A DNA stretch of 64,000 bases from Spirosoma fluviale (GCF_900230225.1 NZ_OCNH01000001.1:992001-1056000); one strand, 5' to 3'. Positions 27,312-36,148 are shown, counted from the first letter of the stretch. A program made the numbers and translations. Notes: a model not told the origin generated them from the sequence alone.

Positions 27312-28844
27312 ATGGCCACCGAACAGATTCTGATCCTGGATTTCGGTTCGCAGTATACTCAACTCATTGCCCGCCGGGTGCGCGAACTGAATGTTTACTG
27401 CGAAATCCATCCTTACAATCACCTCCCAACGATTACGCCCGATATAAAGGGTATCATCCTCTCTGGCAGTCCATCATCCGTTCGCGATGCCGACGCCCCC
27501 GAGGTTCACCTGGCCGCTTTTCGGCACAAAATGCCATTGCTTGGTGTTTGTTACGGCGCTCAGCTACTGGCCCATACCAATGGTGGTGAGGTAAAAGCAT
27601 CCTCCATTCGTGAGTATGGACGGGCCAAACTGGGTACCGTCAATGGCGAAAGCCCACTGATGAAGGGAATCGACCAGCACTCTCAGGTATGGATGTCACA
27701 TGCCGATACCATTACGAGCGTTCCCGAAAACTTCAGCATCATTGCCTCAACGGACACCGTTCATGTGGCGGCTTTCCAGGTCGACGATGAGCCTACGTAT
27801 GGCATACAGTTTCACCCTGAGGTGACGCACTCACTCCAGGGTAAAACGCTGCTACATAATTTTGTGGTCGACATTTGTGGCTGTTCGCAAAATTGGACCG
27901 CCGAGTCGTTTGCTGAAACCACAATCGCGCAGCTAAAAGAGAAACTAGGCGACGATAAAGTCGTACTGGGGCTATCGGGCGGTGTCGATTCGTCGGTAGC
28001 GGCTACGCTCATTCACCAGGCGATCGGCAAAAATCTGTACTGCATTTTTGTCGATAACGGTCTGCTTCGGAAAGATGAGTTTCAGGGTGTGCTGGATTCC
28101 TATAAAACACTGGGCCTCAATGTGAAAGGCGTCGATGCAAAAGAGCAGTTTTATACCGCTCTTCTGGGACTGACCGATCCGGAAGAAAAACGCAAAGCGA
28201 TTGGAAGGACATTTATAGATGTCTTCGATCATGAAGCTCACTTAATTGAAGGGGTATCGTGGCTCGGACAAGGTACAATTTATCCTGACGTTATCGAATC
28301 CGTTTCGGTAAAAGGTCCATCGGCAACCATCAAGTCACACCATAACGTAGGCGGCCTTCCCGACTTCATGAAACTGAAAGTCGTTGAGCCACTCAATACT
28401 CTGTTTAAAGATGAAGTGCGTGCCGTAGGCCGGACGCTCGGCTTACCCGATGCCATTCTGGGGCGTCACCCGTTCCCCGGTCCCGGCCTGGCGATTCGGA
28501 TACTGGGCGATATTACACCCGAAAAAGTGGACATTCTTCAGCAGGTTGACGCGTTGTTTATTGACGGATTAAAACGTGAAGGCCTGTACGATAAAGTATG
28601 GCAGGCGGGCGCCATGCTGCTGCCAGTACAATCGGTAGGCGTAATGGGCGATGAGCGAACGTACGAGCGGGTCGTCGCACTGCGGGCGGTTACGAGCGTT
28701 GATGGCATGACCGCCGACTGGGCGCATCTTCCTTATGAGTTCCTGGCCGACGTATCTAACGAAATCATCAATCGGGTAAAAGGGGTAAATCGTGTCGTGT
28801 ATGACATTTCCTCCAAACCCCCTGCCACGATTGAGTGGGAATAA
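27312..28844 (+). CDS. guaA: GMP synthase (glutamine-hydrolysing)
   Basis: The 510-residue enzyme converts XMP to GMP with ATP and glutamine in purine biosynthesis. The N-terminal class I amidotransferase shows the nucleophile Cys80 (GVCYGAQ) and the HPEV His/Glu ([10 protein letters not shown]). The ATP-pyrophosphatase domain has the P-loop [12 protein letters not shown], and the GMP-synthase C-terminal dimerisation domain ends in PPATIEWE. The ATG at 27312 is preferred over an in-frame TTG at 27291 that overlaps the -7 box. A strong terminator follows the stop. Confidence 0.98.
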   Translation: MATEQILILDFGSQYTQLIARRVRELNVYCEIHPYNHLPTITPDIKGIILSGSPSSVRDADAPEVHLAAFRHKMPLLGVCYGAQLLAHTNGGEVKASSIREYGRAKLGTVNGESPLMKGIDQHSQVWMSHADTITSVPENFSIIASTDTVHVAAFQVDDEPTYGIQFHPEVTHSLQGKTLLHNFVVDICGCSQNWTAESFAETTIAQLKEKLGDDKVVLGLSGGVDSSVAATLIHQAIGKNLYCIFVDNGLLRKDEFQGVLDSYKTLGLNVKGVDAKEQFYTALLGLTDPEEKRKAIGRTFIDVFDHEAHLIEGVSWLGQGTIYPDVIESVSVKGPSATIKSHHNVGGLPDFMKLKVVEPLNTLFKDEVRAVGRTLGLPDAILGRHPFPGPGLAIRILGDITPEKVDILQQVDALFIDGLKREGLYDKVWQAGAMLLPVQSVGVMGDERTYERVVALRAVTSVDGMTADWAHLPYEFLADVSNEIINRVKGVNRVVYDISSKPPATIEWE

Positions 28845-28862
28845 ACGCAAATTTGATTTATT

Positions 28863-28901
28863 AAAAATGCCCGGTACTGCTGTCTGTATCGGGCATTTTT
28901 T
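28863..28901 (+). terminator. Rho-independent terminator of guaA
   Basis: Stem AAAAATGCCCG/CGGGCATTTTT with a 16-base loop and a T-run, starting 18 bases after the guaA stop. Confidence 0.9.
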
Positions 28902-28989
28902 ATGTACAATAGCAAAAGAGACACTGGGGGCTTTGTAACTAACAAGACCGGTTGGCTATTATCTTATTCTTCTTTACTTTAGTTGCCGG

Positions 28990-29081
28990 TGATTGGTTAT
29001 TGGTTAATCGTGAATGGTTAATCGTTATTAATCACTGCTAGCAAGTAGCTTATTTGAAAACCATTAACTAATAACCAATCA
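28990..29081. repeat. Inverted repeat just upstream of the DUF2911 gene
   Basis: The left arm, 28990-29010 (TGATTGGTTATTGG...), pairs with the right arm, 29061-29081 (...ATAACCAATCA), at 19 of 21 positions. A partial copy of the motif (GAATGGTTAATCG) follows the left arm. The right arm ends 10 bases before the ATG at 29092. Confidence 0.6.
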
Positions 29082-29091
29082 ATCGAAAACA

Positions 29092-29625
29092 ATGAAAATG
29101 ACAAGCATGAACCGGACGGTGGCCTTGACCTTGATTGGCGTACTACTAAGCGTAGTAACCTGGGCACAAGGTGACAAAGCCAACCGCCCCAGCCCACCTG
29201 CTATGGCTAGCGGCAAAATAAACGGTGCTTCCATTACAATCAGCTACGGGAGCCCATCTGTAAAAGGCCGTCCCGTTTGGGAGGCTGGCAGTACACTGGC
29301 TCCTTATGGAAAAGTTTGGCGGTCAGGGGCTAATGAGGCAACAACGTTTGAAACGGATAAAGATATTATGGTAGAGGGAAAAGCCCTGCCTGCGGGCAAG
29401 TACGGCTTCTTTACCATTCCGGGCGAAAACGAATGGACCGTTATTTTCAATAAGGTAGCCAATCAGTGGGGGGCGTTCAAATACGACCAGGCGCAGGATG
29501 TGCTCCGGGTAAAAGCCAAACCCATCAAGTCTGCTCAAATGAACGAGCGACTCGTTTATGACGTAACGGGTAAAAGCATTGTTCTGAAATGGGAACACGT
29601 TGAACTGCCCGTTGCAATAAAATAA
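29092..29625 (+). CDS. DUF2911 domain secreted protein
   Basis: The 177-residue protein has a signal peptide (ALTLIGVLLSVVTWAQ) and a DUF2911 domain: ISYGSPSVKGRPVW, YGKVWRSGANEATTFET, LPAGKYGFFTIPGENEWTVIFNK and a C-terminal strand. The family is common in Bacteroidota, predicted to be periplasmic, and of unknown function. An alternative ATG at 29107 would shorten the signal peptide slightly. It is preceded by an inverted repeat and followed by a two-way terminator. Confidence 0.85.
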   Translation: MKMTSMNRTVALTLIGVLLSVVTWAQGDKANRPSPPAMASGKINGASITISYGSPSVKGRPVWEAGSTLAPYGKVWRSGANEATTFETDKDIMVEGKALPAGKYGFFTIPGENEWTVIFNKVANQWGAFKYDQAQDVLRVKAKPIKSAQMNERLVYDVTGKSIVLKWEHVELPVAIK

Positions 29626-29670
29626 AAACAGGTGGGAAGATAGCTTCTGAAGCATCTTCCCACCTGTTTT
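29625..29670. terminator. Bidirectional terminator between DUF2911 and YtxH genes
   Basis: Perfect 17-bp stem (AAAACAGGTGGGAAGAT and its complement) with a 12-base loop, flanked by A-run and T-run, between convergent genes. Confidence 0.88.
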
Positions 29671-29698
29671 CAATCTGGCCTTTTCCTAAGCGAGTCGC

Positions 29699-30055
29699 TT
29701 AATATAGTTTCAATGAATCTTCTACGTTGTTGATGCCCGCCTTCGCCGAATCGGCCGCATCATCAACCGTATTATTATAATCGGATTTCGCCTGCTCCTT
29801 ATTGTAGCTCGACTGAGCTTCGTTCTTATACTGATCGAACTTATTCTCCGCCTTGTTGGCAAATTGATTGGCTTTCACTTCAGCGTTACCTACCAGTTTA
29901 TCGACCTGCGATTTCACCTGGGCAACACCATCTTCCCACTGGCTCTGTAAATCGTTGACATTTTTGGTCAGCTTGTCACGGGTTTCTTTACCGCTACGTG
30001 GCGCTGTCAAATAGCCAATAGCCAGTCCTGTTAGTACTCCTCTCAAAAAGCTCAT
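29699..30055 (-). CDS. YtxH-like general-stress protein
   Basis: The 118-residue protein opens with a short hydrophobic Gly-rich helix (SFLRGVLTGLAIGYLTAPRSGKETR), the YtxH signature. A long amphipathic, Lys/Asp/Gln-rich helical region follows, with repeated Asn and Ala that resembles LEA or coiled-coil proteins. YtxH proteins are stress induced in Bacillus; here the neighbouring divergent genes encode DUF2382 proteins, also of the stress-protein type, suggesting a common response. Function is inferred only from family and context. Confidence 0.8.
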   Translation of the reverse strand: MSFLRGVLTGLAIGYLTAPRSGKETRDKLTKNVNDLQSQWEDGVAQVKSQVDKLVGNAEVKANQFANKAENKFDQYKNEAQSSYNKEQAKSDYNNTVDDAADSAKAGINNVEDSLKLY

Positions 30056-30424
30056 AATTGTGTTTGTTTGAATATCGTTGTCGGATGATTCACACTTACT
30101 AAAAATTGTGCCACATCATTTTTATAATTAACAGCTCCTTGGCTATCAGGAGATTACTCGGTTTAAGCCTAAGATTGAAAGTTACTGTGGCTAAAATTTA
30201 TGAGTAGTTAATTCCACAGGATAGGGGTTTTGGCTGGGCAAAATGTGCGTCTATACTAGTTGTTGATTCGTGAATATGAACTATCTGTGAAAAAGTTGTG
30301 AATGAGGCATAAAATAAATAATATATAAAATATAGAACAAATAGACAATAGAGCCTATTATACTATTATCCTGGGTGAGAACGACAGGTTATTGCCTGAA
30401 CAACTTACCTGCAACCCGAACACA
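30056..30424. other. AT-rich divergent intergenic region
   Basis: These 369 bases separate the divergent YtxH and DUF2382 genes. The centre (about 30290-30370) is very AT rich. I find no open frame, no exact TAnnTTTG near either start, and no strong hairpin. It presumably holds both promoters, perhaps for an alternative sigma factor. Confidence 0.5.
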
Positions 30425-30886
30425 ATGAGTAACGATACCGCGAATAACAGTCAATCGTATAGACAGGGATCTCAACAGCCGGAAGCGCCTGCCAATCGTG
30501 AGGATATGGTGGTTATTCCGGTCATTGAGGAGAGCGTACATATTGATAAGCAACTTGTTGAAACGGGTAAATTACGTATCATCAAAACGGTTCAGCAAGA
30601 GGAGCAAGTAATTGATTTACCCTTATCTCACGAAGAGTTTGACGTTGAACATGTTGCTGTCAATGAATACGTAGACACGCCACCAGCCGTTCGATACGAA
30701 GGTGACACAACCGTGTATCCTGTATTGAAAGAAGTGTTGGTCATTGAAAAAAAGCTGGTGCTCGTTGAAGAAGTGCGCATAACAAAACGGTTGGTAACGG
30801 CCAGCGAGCCACAGCGGGTGTTGGTCAGAAAGGAGGAAGTCAGTGTAGAACGGATTTCCAGTGAACTCGGACGTTCGGCTTTGTAA
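30425..30886 (+). CDS. DUF2382 (YsnF/AvaK-like) protein
   Basis: From the ATG at 30425 the product has 153 residues. It consists of a short polar N-terminus and a DUF2382-type region with two halves: MVVIPVIEESVHIDKQLVETGKLRI and TTVYPVLKEVLVIEKKLVLVEEVRI, each followed by a strand/helix with conserved E and R residues. The two halves look like an internal duplication. There is no signal peptide. DUF2382 proteins are linked to stress in several bacteria, but their biochemistry is unknown. The next gene, 65 bases on, carries the same domain. Confidence 0.8.
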   Translation: MSNDTANNSQSYRQGSQQPEAPANREDMVVIPVIEESVHIDKQLVETGKLRIIKTVQQEEQVIDLPLSHEEFDVEHVAVNEYVDTPPAVRYEGDTTVYPVLKEVLVIEKKLVLVEEVRITKRLVTASEPQRVLVRKEEVSVERISSELGRSAL

Positions 30887-30951
30887 AGAAAGCCTTCGTT
30901 ATAGATAGGTTAAAGAGTAAGTCTCAACGTTTAAACAAACCCTAAAAGAAC

Positions 30952-31908
30952 ATGGCACACACAGTGATTGGTGTATTCGACAACGCCACAGAAGCCCAGA
31001 AGGCAGTAGATGAGTTGGTAGACAAAGGATTTTCGCGAAGCAGCATCGATCTGTCGGCGCAGACAGGAGATTATTCCAATACCGATCTGGATGATGACGA
31101 CGATTCGAGCGTTGGCGGATTCTTTAGTTCACTATTCGGTAGCGATGACGACAATGCCCGCCGTCATACGCGGGTTGCTACTCGTGGGTCAGTCGTGACG
31201 GTGCATGCTCAATCAGACGACGAAGCAGAGCAGGCTGCTGATATTCTTGACGACAACGGAGCTGTAGACGTAGATGAGCGCGCATCGCAGTACGGCTATG
31301 GTAACACGGATGCTCAAACAACGCTGGGTGCTACCGGCACTAGCTTTGGCACAACGGATACCACCCTGGGTACTACTAGTCTCGACACTGATGTTACCGG
31401 GGTGAACTATGGCGACACCACAGGCCGTGGCCTGACAACTGATCGCGACCTGACCACCGATAATGATCAGACGATCAAGGTTATTCAGGAAAATCTGGAA
31501 GTGGGCAAGCGTGAAGTGGAGCGTGGTGGTGTTCGGGTACGGAGCCGTATCATCGAACGCCCGGTTGAAGAGAGCCTGCGTTTACGCGAAGAGCGTGTAC
31601 GGGTTCAGCGGACACCCGTCAACCGTCCGGCAACGGAGGCCGATCTGAACGCGTTCCAGGAAGGGCAGATTGAAATGACCGAACATAGCGAAATCCCGGT
31701 GGTGTCGAAGACGGCCAACGTCGTTGAAGAAATTACGATTGGGAAAGAAGTCAACGAACGGGTAGAAACCATTCGGGACACTGTTCGTAGTACGGATGTC
31801 GAAGTTGAAAACATCGACGCACCAAGAACGACAGATCAGGTGGTTACAACAAACCGGACAGACACGGATTATGATGACGACCTGAACACCACATCGTTGA
31901 ATCGATAG
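30952..31908 (+). CDS. YflT-like/DUF2382 two-domain stress protein
   Basis: The 318-residue protein begins with a general-stress-protein-17M-like domain (HTVIGVFDNATEAQKAVDEL ... RGSVVTVHAQSDDEAEQAADIL). A low-complexity linker rich in Thr, Gly and Asp follows (about 115-175), and then a DUF2382 domain (IKVIQENLEVGKREVERGG ... EITIGKEVNERVETIRDTVR). An acidic insertion (DLDDDDDSS) lies in the first domain. The gene probably shares a transcript with the preceding DUF2382 gene and ends at a perfect bidirectional terminator. Confidence 0.83.
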   Translation: MAHTVIGVFDNATEAQKAVDELVDKGFSRSSIDLSAQTGDYSNTDLDDDDDSSVGGFFSSLFGSDDDNARRHTRVATRGSVVTVHAQSDDEAEQAADILDDNGAVDVDERASQYGYGNTDAQTTLGATGTSFGTTDTTLGTTSLDTDVTGVNYGDTTGRGLTTDRDLTTDNDQTIKVIQENLEVGKREVERGGVRVRSRIIERPVEESLRLREERVRVQRTPVNRPATEADLNAFQEGQIEMTEHSEIPVVSKTANVVEEITIGKEVNERVETIRDTVRSTDVEVENIDAPRTTDQVVTTNRTDTDYDDDLNTTSLNR

Positions 31909-31922
31909 GTAGCCGGTTAATA

Positions 31923-31965
31923 CATCAAAAAGGGCTGACGCAAACTGCGTCAGCCCTTTTTGATG
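31923..31965. terminator. Perfect bidirectional terminator
   Basis: A 20-bp perfect stem (31923-31942 with 31946-31965) and a three-base loop, with A-run and T-run on both sides, between the convergent DUF2382 and glmM genes. Confidence 0.93.
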
Positions 31966-31978
31966 AATCATGACTGAG

Positions 31979-33385
31979 TTAACGTTTTTCGGCCAGTACT
32001 TCCCGGATGTCACTGATGATTTTTCCCGCCAGATGGTCGGCTGTGGCCAGCGTATCTGATTCAGAATAAATTCGGATGATCGGTTCGGTATTTGACTTAC
32101 GCAGATGAACCCACTCCTTATCGAACTCAATTTTAACGCCATCGATGGTGTTGATTGGGTTCCGGGCGTATTTGGTTTGAATCCGTTCCAAAACCGCGTC
32201 TACATCAATGTCGGGAGTTAGTTCTATTTTATTTTTGGAGATGTAATAGTTGGGGTATGTCCGGCGAAGCATAGACGCTGATTTCCCGGATTTGGCCAAA
32301 TGGGTCAGGAAAAGGGCAATACCGACCAAGGCATCGCGCCCGTGGTGTAGTTCGGGGTAAATGATACCTCCGTTCCCTTCACCACCAATAAGTGCTCCTT
32401 TATCCCGCATCATTTCCACTACGTTCACTTCGCCCACGGCTGAGGCAAAATGCTCTCCGCCATATTTACGCGTTACGTCACGTAGCGCAACGGTACTCGA
32501 CATGTTGGAAACGGTGTTACCGGAACTACCCTCAGGTCTGTTTTTGAGCACGTAATCGGCAACAGCTACCAGGGTGTACTCTTCGCCAAAGGCTGAGCCG
32601 TCTTCGCAAATGAGCGCCAGCCGGTCAACGTCAGGATCAACGACAATGCCAAGATCGGCGTTGCCCTTTTCCATCTCTTTAATAATGTCGCGTAGATTTT
32701 CGGGTAGAGGTTCTGGATTATGGGCAAAATTTCCGGTTGGTTCGCAGTGTATTTTTGTAATCTGTTCAACGCCGAGTGCTTCCAGCAGCCTGGGTACCGC
32801 TATCCCGCCGGTAGAGTTGACGGCATCTACCACAAGCCGGAAGTTTCGGGCTGCAATGGCGTCCCGATTAACCAGCGGCAGCGCCAGAATCTGGTCGATG
32901 TGTTTTTGAAGCCAGGTGTCATCGGCATGGTATTTGCCTAATTTTCGAACTTCGGCAAAGTCGAATGATTCGCTTTCTGCAATATCGAGCACCTCAGCGC
33001 CGTCCTGTGCCGAAATAAACTCACCCGCTTCGTTGAGGAGTTTAAGCGCGTTCCACTGAATAGGGTTGTGGCTGGCGGTCAAAATAATCCCACCCGATGC
33101 GTTTTCGCCCGGTACGGCCATTTCAACCGTTGGGGTGGTAGATAGCCCAAGGTCAATGACGTTCAGCCCGAGTCCCTGCAACGTGGCTGCTACCAGTTTT
33201 GATACCATCTCACCCGACAACCGGCCATCCCGGCCAATAACTACCGTTAGCCGGTCTGGATTACGTTGCCGAAGCCATTGGCCAAATGCAGCCGTAAACT
33301 TGACTACATCCAGGGGCGTCAGTCCGTTTCCGCTGCGCCCCCCAATCGTTCCTCTAATCCCGGAAATAGACTTAATTAATGTCAC
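31979..33385 (-). CDS. glmM: Phosphoglucosamine mutase
   Basis: The 468-residue alpha-D-phosphohexomutase carries the phosphoserine motif TASHNP (S105), the metal-binding loop DPDVDR, the sugar-binding GGEGNGGI and the C-terminal phosphate-binding SNTEPIIR. It converts glucosamine 6-phosphate to glucosamine 1-phosphate for UDP-GlcNAc, peptidoglycan and LPS synthesis. Some Bacteroidota enzymes of this group also act as phosphomannomutase/phosphoglucomutase, so substrate is likely but not certain. The start codon is GTG (33385); a -7 box TATCTTTG lies 35 bases upstream. Confidence 0.88.
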   Translation of the reverse strand: MTLIKSISGIRGTIGGRSGNGLTPLDVVKFTAAFGQWLRQRNPDRLTVVIGRDGRLSGEMVSKLVAATLQGLGLNVIDLGLSTTPTVEMAVPGENASGGIILTASHNPIQWNALKLLNEAGEFISAQDGAEVLDIAESESFDFAEVRKLGKYHADDTWLQKHIDQILALPLVNRDAIAARNFRLVVDAVNSTGGIAVPRLLEALGVEQITKIHCEPTGNFAHNPEPLPENLRDIIKEMEKGNADLGIVVDPDVDRLALICEDGSAFGEEYTLVAVADYVLKNRPEGSSGNTVSNMSSTVALRDVTRKYGGEHFASAVGEVNVVEMMRDKGALIGGEGNGGIIYPELHHGRDALVGIALFLTHLAKSGKSASMLRRTYPNYYISKNKIELTPDIDVDAVLERIQTKYARNPINTIDGVKIEFDKEWVHLRKSNTEPIIRIYSESDTLATADHLAGKIISDIREVLAEKR

Positions 33386-33420
33386 GTGTTGGGTTTGTAA
33401 GTAATTTTTGGATAAGTATG

Positions 33421-33428
33421 CAAAGATA
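33421..33428 (-). promoter_or_regulatory. -7 box TATCTTTG of glmM
   Basis: Exact TAnnTTTG match on the minus strand, 35 bases before the GTG start; no clear -33 element. Confidence 0.45.
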
Positions 33429-33496
33429 GTCGATAGCCGATAGTTGTCACGAAATAGTTAACAAGCGTACCGGAAGTTCTATCAATATTAGTCAAT

Positions 33497-34327
33497 CTAT
33501 ATAAATAGTAACTCAGCGCGGAGTTTGGAGTTCGCATGTCCCTGAAACGTACCACTTATCGGAGCGGCTAGTTCCGGCTTGGCCGTCGACGTCAGGAATA
33601 TATGCCGGTTAACGACCAGAGAACCCTGCGTGGGGTCAAAACCACGCCAGCCAGCTCCGGGCAAATATACCTCAACCCAGGCATGAAGCTGGTGTTCCTG
33701 TTGGGGATTACCAAATAAATAGCCACTTACAAAGCGTGCCGCCAGGCCCATACTCCGGCAGGCGGCCATGAACAGCGTTGTATAATCCCGGCACGATCCT
33801 TTCCGCAGGGTCAGGGTTTGCTCGGGCGGTAAAGGGGCTCCCAACTCACGAATCTCGTAGGTAAACTGCCGGATTGTCTGATTCAGCAGAATCAGGAAAG
33901 CCGTTGTTTGTCCGTCTGCATCGGCGGCCAGTTGCCTCGCCCAGCTCTCTACTTTTTCGGATACACCCACCCGTTTTAAATAGGGTTGCAGCAAATCGTC
34001 CACCGCTTTCGGGTACTGAAAAGGAACCCGCTGGGTTTCGAATGGGAACAGCACAAAATCGAACGAATTGAATTCGTCTGACTGCAACTCCATTTCTGCC
34101 GTTACGCGCAAATGGGAAGTTGGATGGTTGAAATAAACCACCTGCTGTACATTTCCCTCCACATCGACATTTCGAACGATTCGGGATGGCTGGGGGTCAA
34201 TTGACAGTTCGTATTGTAGCAGTCGCTGGTAAGGGTAAGTTCGCGGATATAGGTAGAGCGTTTGCGGACTAAGTGCAACGGGAATATCGTAGGTGTATTC
34301 GGATGTATGCCGAACGTGAAGATTCAT
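33497..34327 (-). CDS. Transglutaminase-like cysteine protease, Anbu-associated type
   Basis: The 276-residue protein has an N-terminal beta-sandwich region (HVRHTSEYTYDIPVALSPQTLYLYPR), the N-terminal domain usual for this group, and a transglutaminase core with the triad Cys179 (RKGSCRDYTTLF), His215 (HAWVEVYLP) and Asp231 (FDPTQGS). There is no signal peptide, so it is cytosolic. This type is known to cluster with the Anbu proteasome-like protease, a permuted ATP-grasp protein and an alpha-E protein. Here it lies 113 bases after Anbu, across a palindrome, without the other two. Confidence 0.88.
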   Translation of the reverse strand: MNLHVRHTSEYTYDIPVALSPQTLYLYPRTYPYQRLLQYELSIDPQPSRIVRNVDVEGNVQQVVYFNHPTSHLRVTAEMELQSDEFNSFDFVLFPFETQRVPFQYPKAVDDLLQPYLKRVGVSEKVESWARQLAADADGQTTAFLILLNQTIRQFTYEIRELGAPLPPEQTLTLRKGSCRDYTTLFMAACRSMGLAARFVSGYLFGNPQQEHQLHAWVEVYLPGAGWRGFDPTQGSLVVNRHIFLTSTAKPELAAPISGTFQGHANSKLRAELLFI

Positions 34328-34350
34328 GCGTTGAGAGGTATAATTTGTAC

Positions 34351-34449
34351 AATGTATGAAGTATGATATAGGATGTAGAGTCAGTGATGAACAGCTTCGG
34401 CCAGCTCGCTATCTCTGCCAACTATATCATACACTGTACATCATACATT
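34351..34449. repeat. Imperfect palindrome between Anbu and transglutaminase genes
   Basis: The left arm AATGTATGA-AGTATGATATAG (34351-34371) pairs with the right arm (34422-34449), which carries an extra eight bases (ACTGTACA). The right arm contains the Anbu stop codon. Composition resembles the perfect palindrome at 55309-55382. Confidence 0.6.
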
Positions 34450-35181
34450 TTTACTGGAACGCACCTTCTCAAAAATAGGGTCCATCCAGTAGGTTGGTAC
34501 TTTACGGACCGAGTTGCCTAAAAGTGCGCTCCACTGGTGCGAGATTTCGTCCATATCTTCTTTCTCAAGCCGATATTCGGTCATGTGAAAGCTGTTCTTC
34601 GGGTAAATCACCACATCGAGCGGATAGTCAACGTCGTTGGCACTAACACGGGTGGCATCGAAGGCCAGAAAACCAATCTTCAGCGCATCGGCCATGGACG
34701 ACTCGTAAGATAAGTTTCTGAAAAGCAGCGGTTTGCCATATCCTGAATTGCCAATTATTTTAAATGGCGATCCCTGATCAACCTCTACCCAGTTGCCTTC
34801 GGGATACAGCATAAAAAGCTTATGCTCTTCATCGTCTTCCAGTTGGCCGCCCACAATGGCATTTAGGTTAAAGTTCAACCCACTGGCGACAATGGATGTT
34901 TTATCCTCCAGGGCAACCCGTTTCACCTGCTCCCCAAATGCGTTGACGGCTTTGTATAATTTATTAAAGGAGCGGTCCTGTTCGGAAAGTACTTCTTTAA
35001 AATACGTAATCGCTTTGTCGCGCACAGAACGCAGGCCCGATGTCATAATAAACAGCGAGTGGTTCTCGACTTCATGGACCGAAATTTTTCGATTCGATGA
35101 TACTTCAGAACCCGAGGTCAATCGTCTGTCGGCGATGGCAACCAGACCCGAGGCCACTTTAATTCCTAAACAATATGTCAT
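34441..35181 (-). CDS. Anbu-type proteasome-like protease
   Basis: The 246-residue protein starts M-T-Y-C, so that removal of Met exposes the catalytic Thr1 of the Ntn-hydrolase fold; D17 (AIADRRL) and K31 (NRKIS) occupy the other catalytic positions. The sequence TYCLGIKVASGLVAIADRR matches Anbu (ancestral beta subunit) proteins rather than HslV. The start at 35181 is fixed by this Thr; an upstream ATG at 35232 would bury it. It forms a probable operon with the transglutaminase-like gene. Its last codons and stop are encoded by a palindrome arm. Substrates of Anbu are unknown. Confidence 0.88.
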   Translation of the reverse strand: MTYCLGIKVASGLVAIADRRLTSGSEVSSNRKISVHEVENHSLFIMTSGLRSVRDKAITYFKEVLSEQDRSFNKLYKAVNAFGEQVKRVALEDKTSIVASGLNFNLNAIVGGQLEDDEEHKLFMLYPEGNWVEVDQGSPFKIIGNSGYGKPLLFRNLSYESSMADALKIGFLAFDATRVSANDVDYPLDVVIYPKNSFHMTEYRLEKEDMDEISHQWSALLGNSVRKVPTYWMDPIFEKVRSSKNV

Positions 35182-35601
35182 TCGATACAGTGGGAAAACA
35201 GGAGCATTTGCTCCGGAACATAAACCCAACAAATATACAGGATGCCCACGTTTTTGTTTGGCTTACCCGTCTGATTTATCGAAAATGCTAGCATTCGATA
35301 CAATTAAAATATCATTTATGCATACGTAAACGCATAGATTCTTCTTCCATGAGCTGCTGGCCGGATCATCTCCAACTGCTTTAGGAGACATTTCTGACAG
35401 ATGTGTATCGTTCTGATAGTCATCTGGTTATAATTTAGAAATTTACTTTTTGGCGAAAGTATTAACCAGTTATTCAGAATCCAGTCATTTAATTATTATC
35501 GTAGATAACCGATAGGTTTTGGCCGGGAACGGTTTGATTTTGGTAAACGATTGTGTTACTTTGAAAACCAGAAGGTTTTTATTCCCTCTGCCCATTTTGC
35601 A
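35182..35601. other. Divergent 420-bp intergenic region, no gene seen
   Basis: It separates Anbu (minus) from an acidic protein gene (plus). Apart from the Anbu -7 box at 35230-35237 and a near-match TTACTTTG about 50 bases before the plus gene, I see no open frame and no strong hairpin. Confidence 0.5.
35230..35237 (-). promoter_or_regulatory. -7 box TATATTTG of the Anbu gene
   Basis: Exact TAnnTTTG match on the minus strand, 48 bases before the Anbu ATG; -33 element not evident. Confidence 0.45.
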
Positions 35602-36096
35602 ATGAACTTTGACGACGAAGACGACGACGATAGCTTCATGGACTGGGATGGCTTCGATGAGGACTACGACCCCGAAGAAACTCGCGCCGAGATGGAAGCC
35701 GAGAACCGGCGTATCAAAAATTTGCCTATTCTGCGAAAGGCAAATGAATTGATGGAGTTGACGCAAGCCATTGTTGAGACCATCAATAAGGAAGAAGATG
35801 TATTGATGATGCATGAGCAGATGCTGGCGAATGCCATGATGCTGGCGCCAAAAATCGTTGGTGCAGAAGGGGGCGACTTGTACACGTTACGGATGGAAAA
35901 TGCCGTAATCATTAAAATGCACGCTCGTGAACTTCTGGCCCAGACGTCTTACTGCAAAGCCGAAAAACTGGCTCAAACCGCTTATCTGAATGTACTGCGT
36001 GATGAGATCGAGCAGTTCCGGCTGTTGTTTGTTGAGTGGGTGAATGGATTCGATAAAGATAACGACGCCCCCGATGACTGGGGCCTTTTTTACTAA
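35602..36096 (+). CDS. Acidic hypothetical protein, alpha-helical
   Basis: From the ATG at 35602 the product has 164 residues. The first about 40 are extremely acidic (NFDDEDDDDSFMDWDGFDED), and the rest is predicted helical (RRIKNLPILRKANELMELTQAIVETI, then three more helices). It ends in another acidic stretch (DKDNDAPDDW). No signal peptide or membrane segment is present. I do not recognise a named family. It is divergent from Anbu across 420 bases and followed by a good terminator. Function unknown. Confidence 0.75.
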   Translation: MNFDDEDDDDSFMDWDGFDEDYDPEETRAEMEAENRRIKNLPILRKANELMELTQAIVETINKEEDVLMMHEQMLANAMMLAPKIVGAEGGDLYTLRMENAVIIKMHARELLAQTSYCKAEKLAQTAYLNVLRDEIEQFRLLFVEWVNGFDKDNDAPDDWGLFY

Positions 36097-36118
36097 GCAA
36101 ACAGGTATTGAGTTTTAG

Positions 36119-36148
36119 AGCCGCTCGGTTTAAGCTGAGCGGCTTTTT
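36119..36148 (+). terminator. Rho-independent terminator
   Basis: Stem AGCCGCTC/GAGCGGCT with a ten-base loop and a T-run, 22 bases after the acidic protein stop. Confidence 0.88.
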
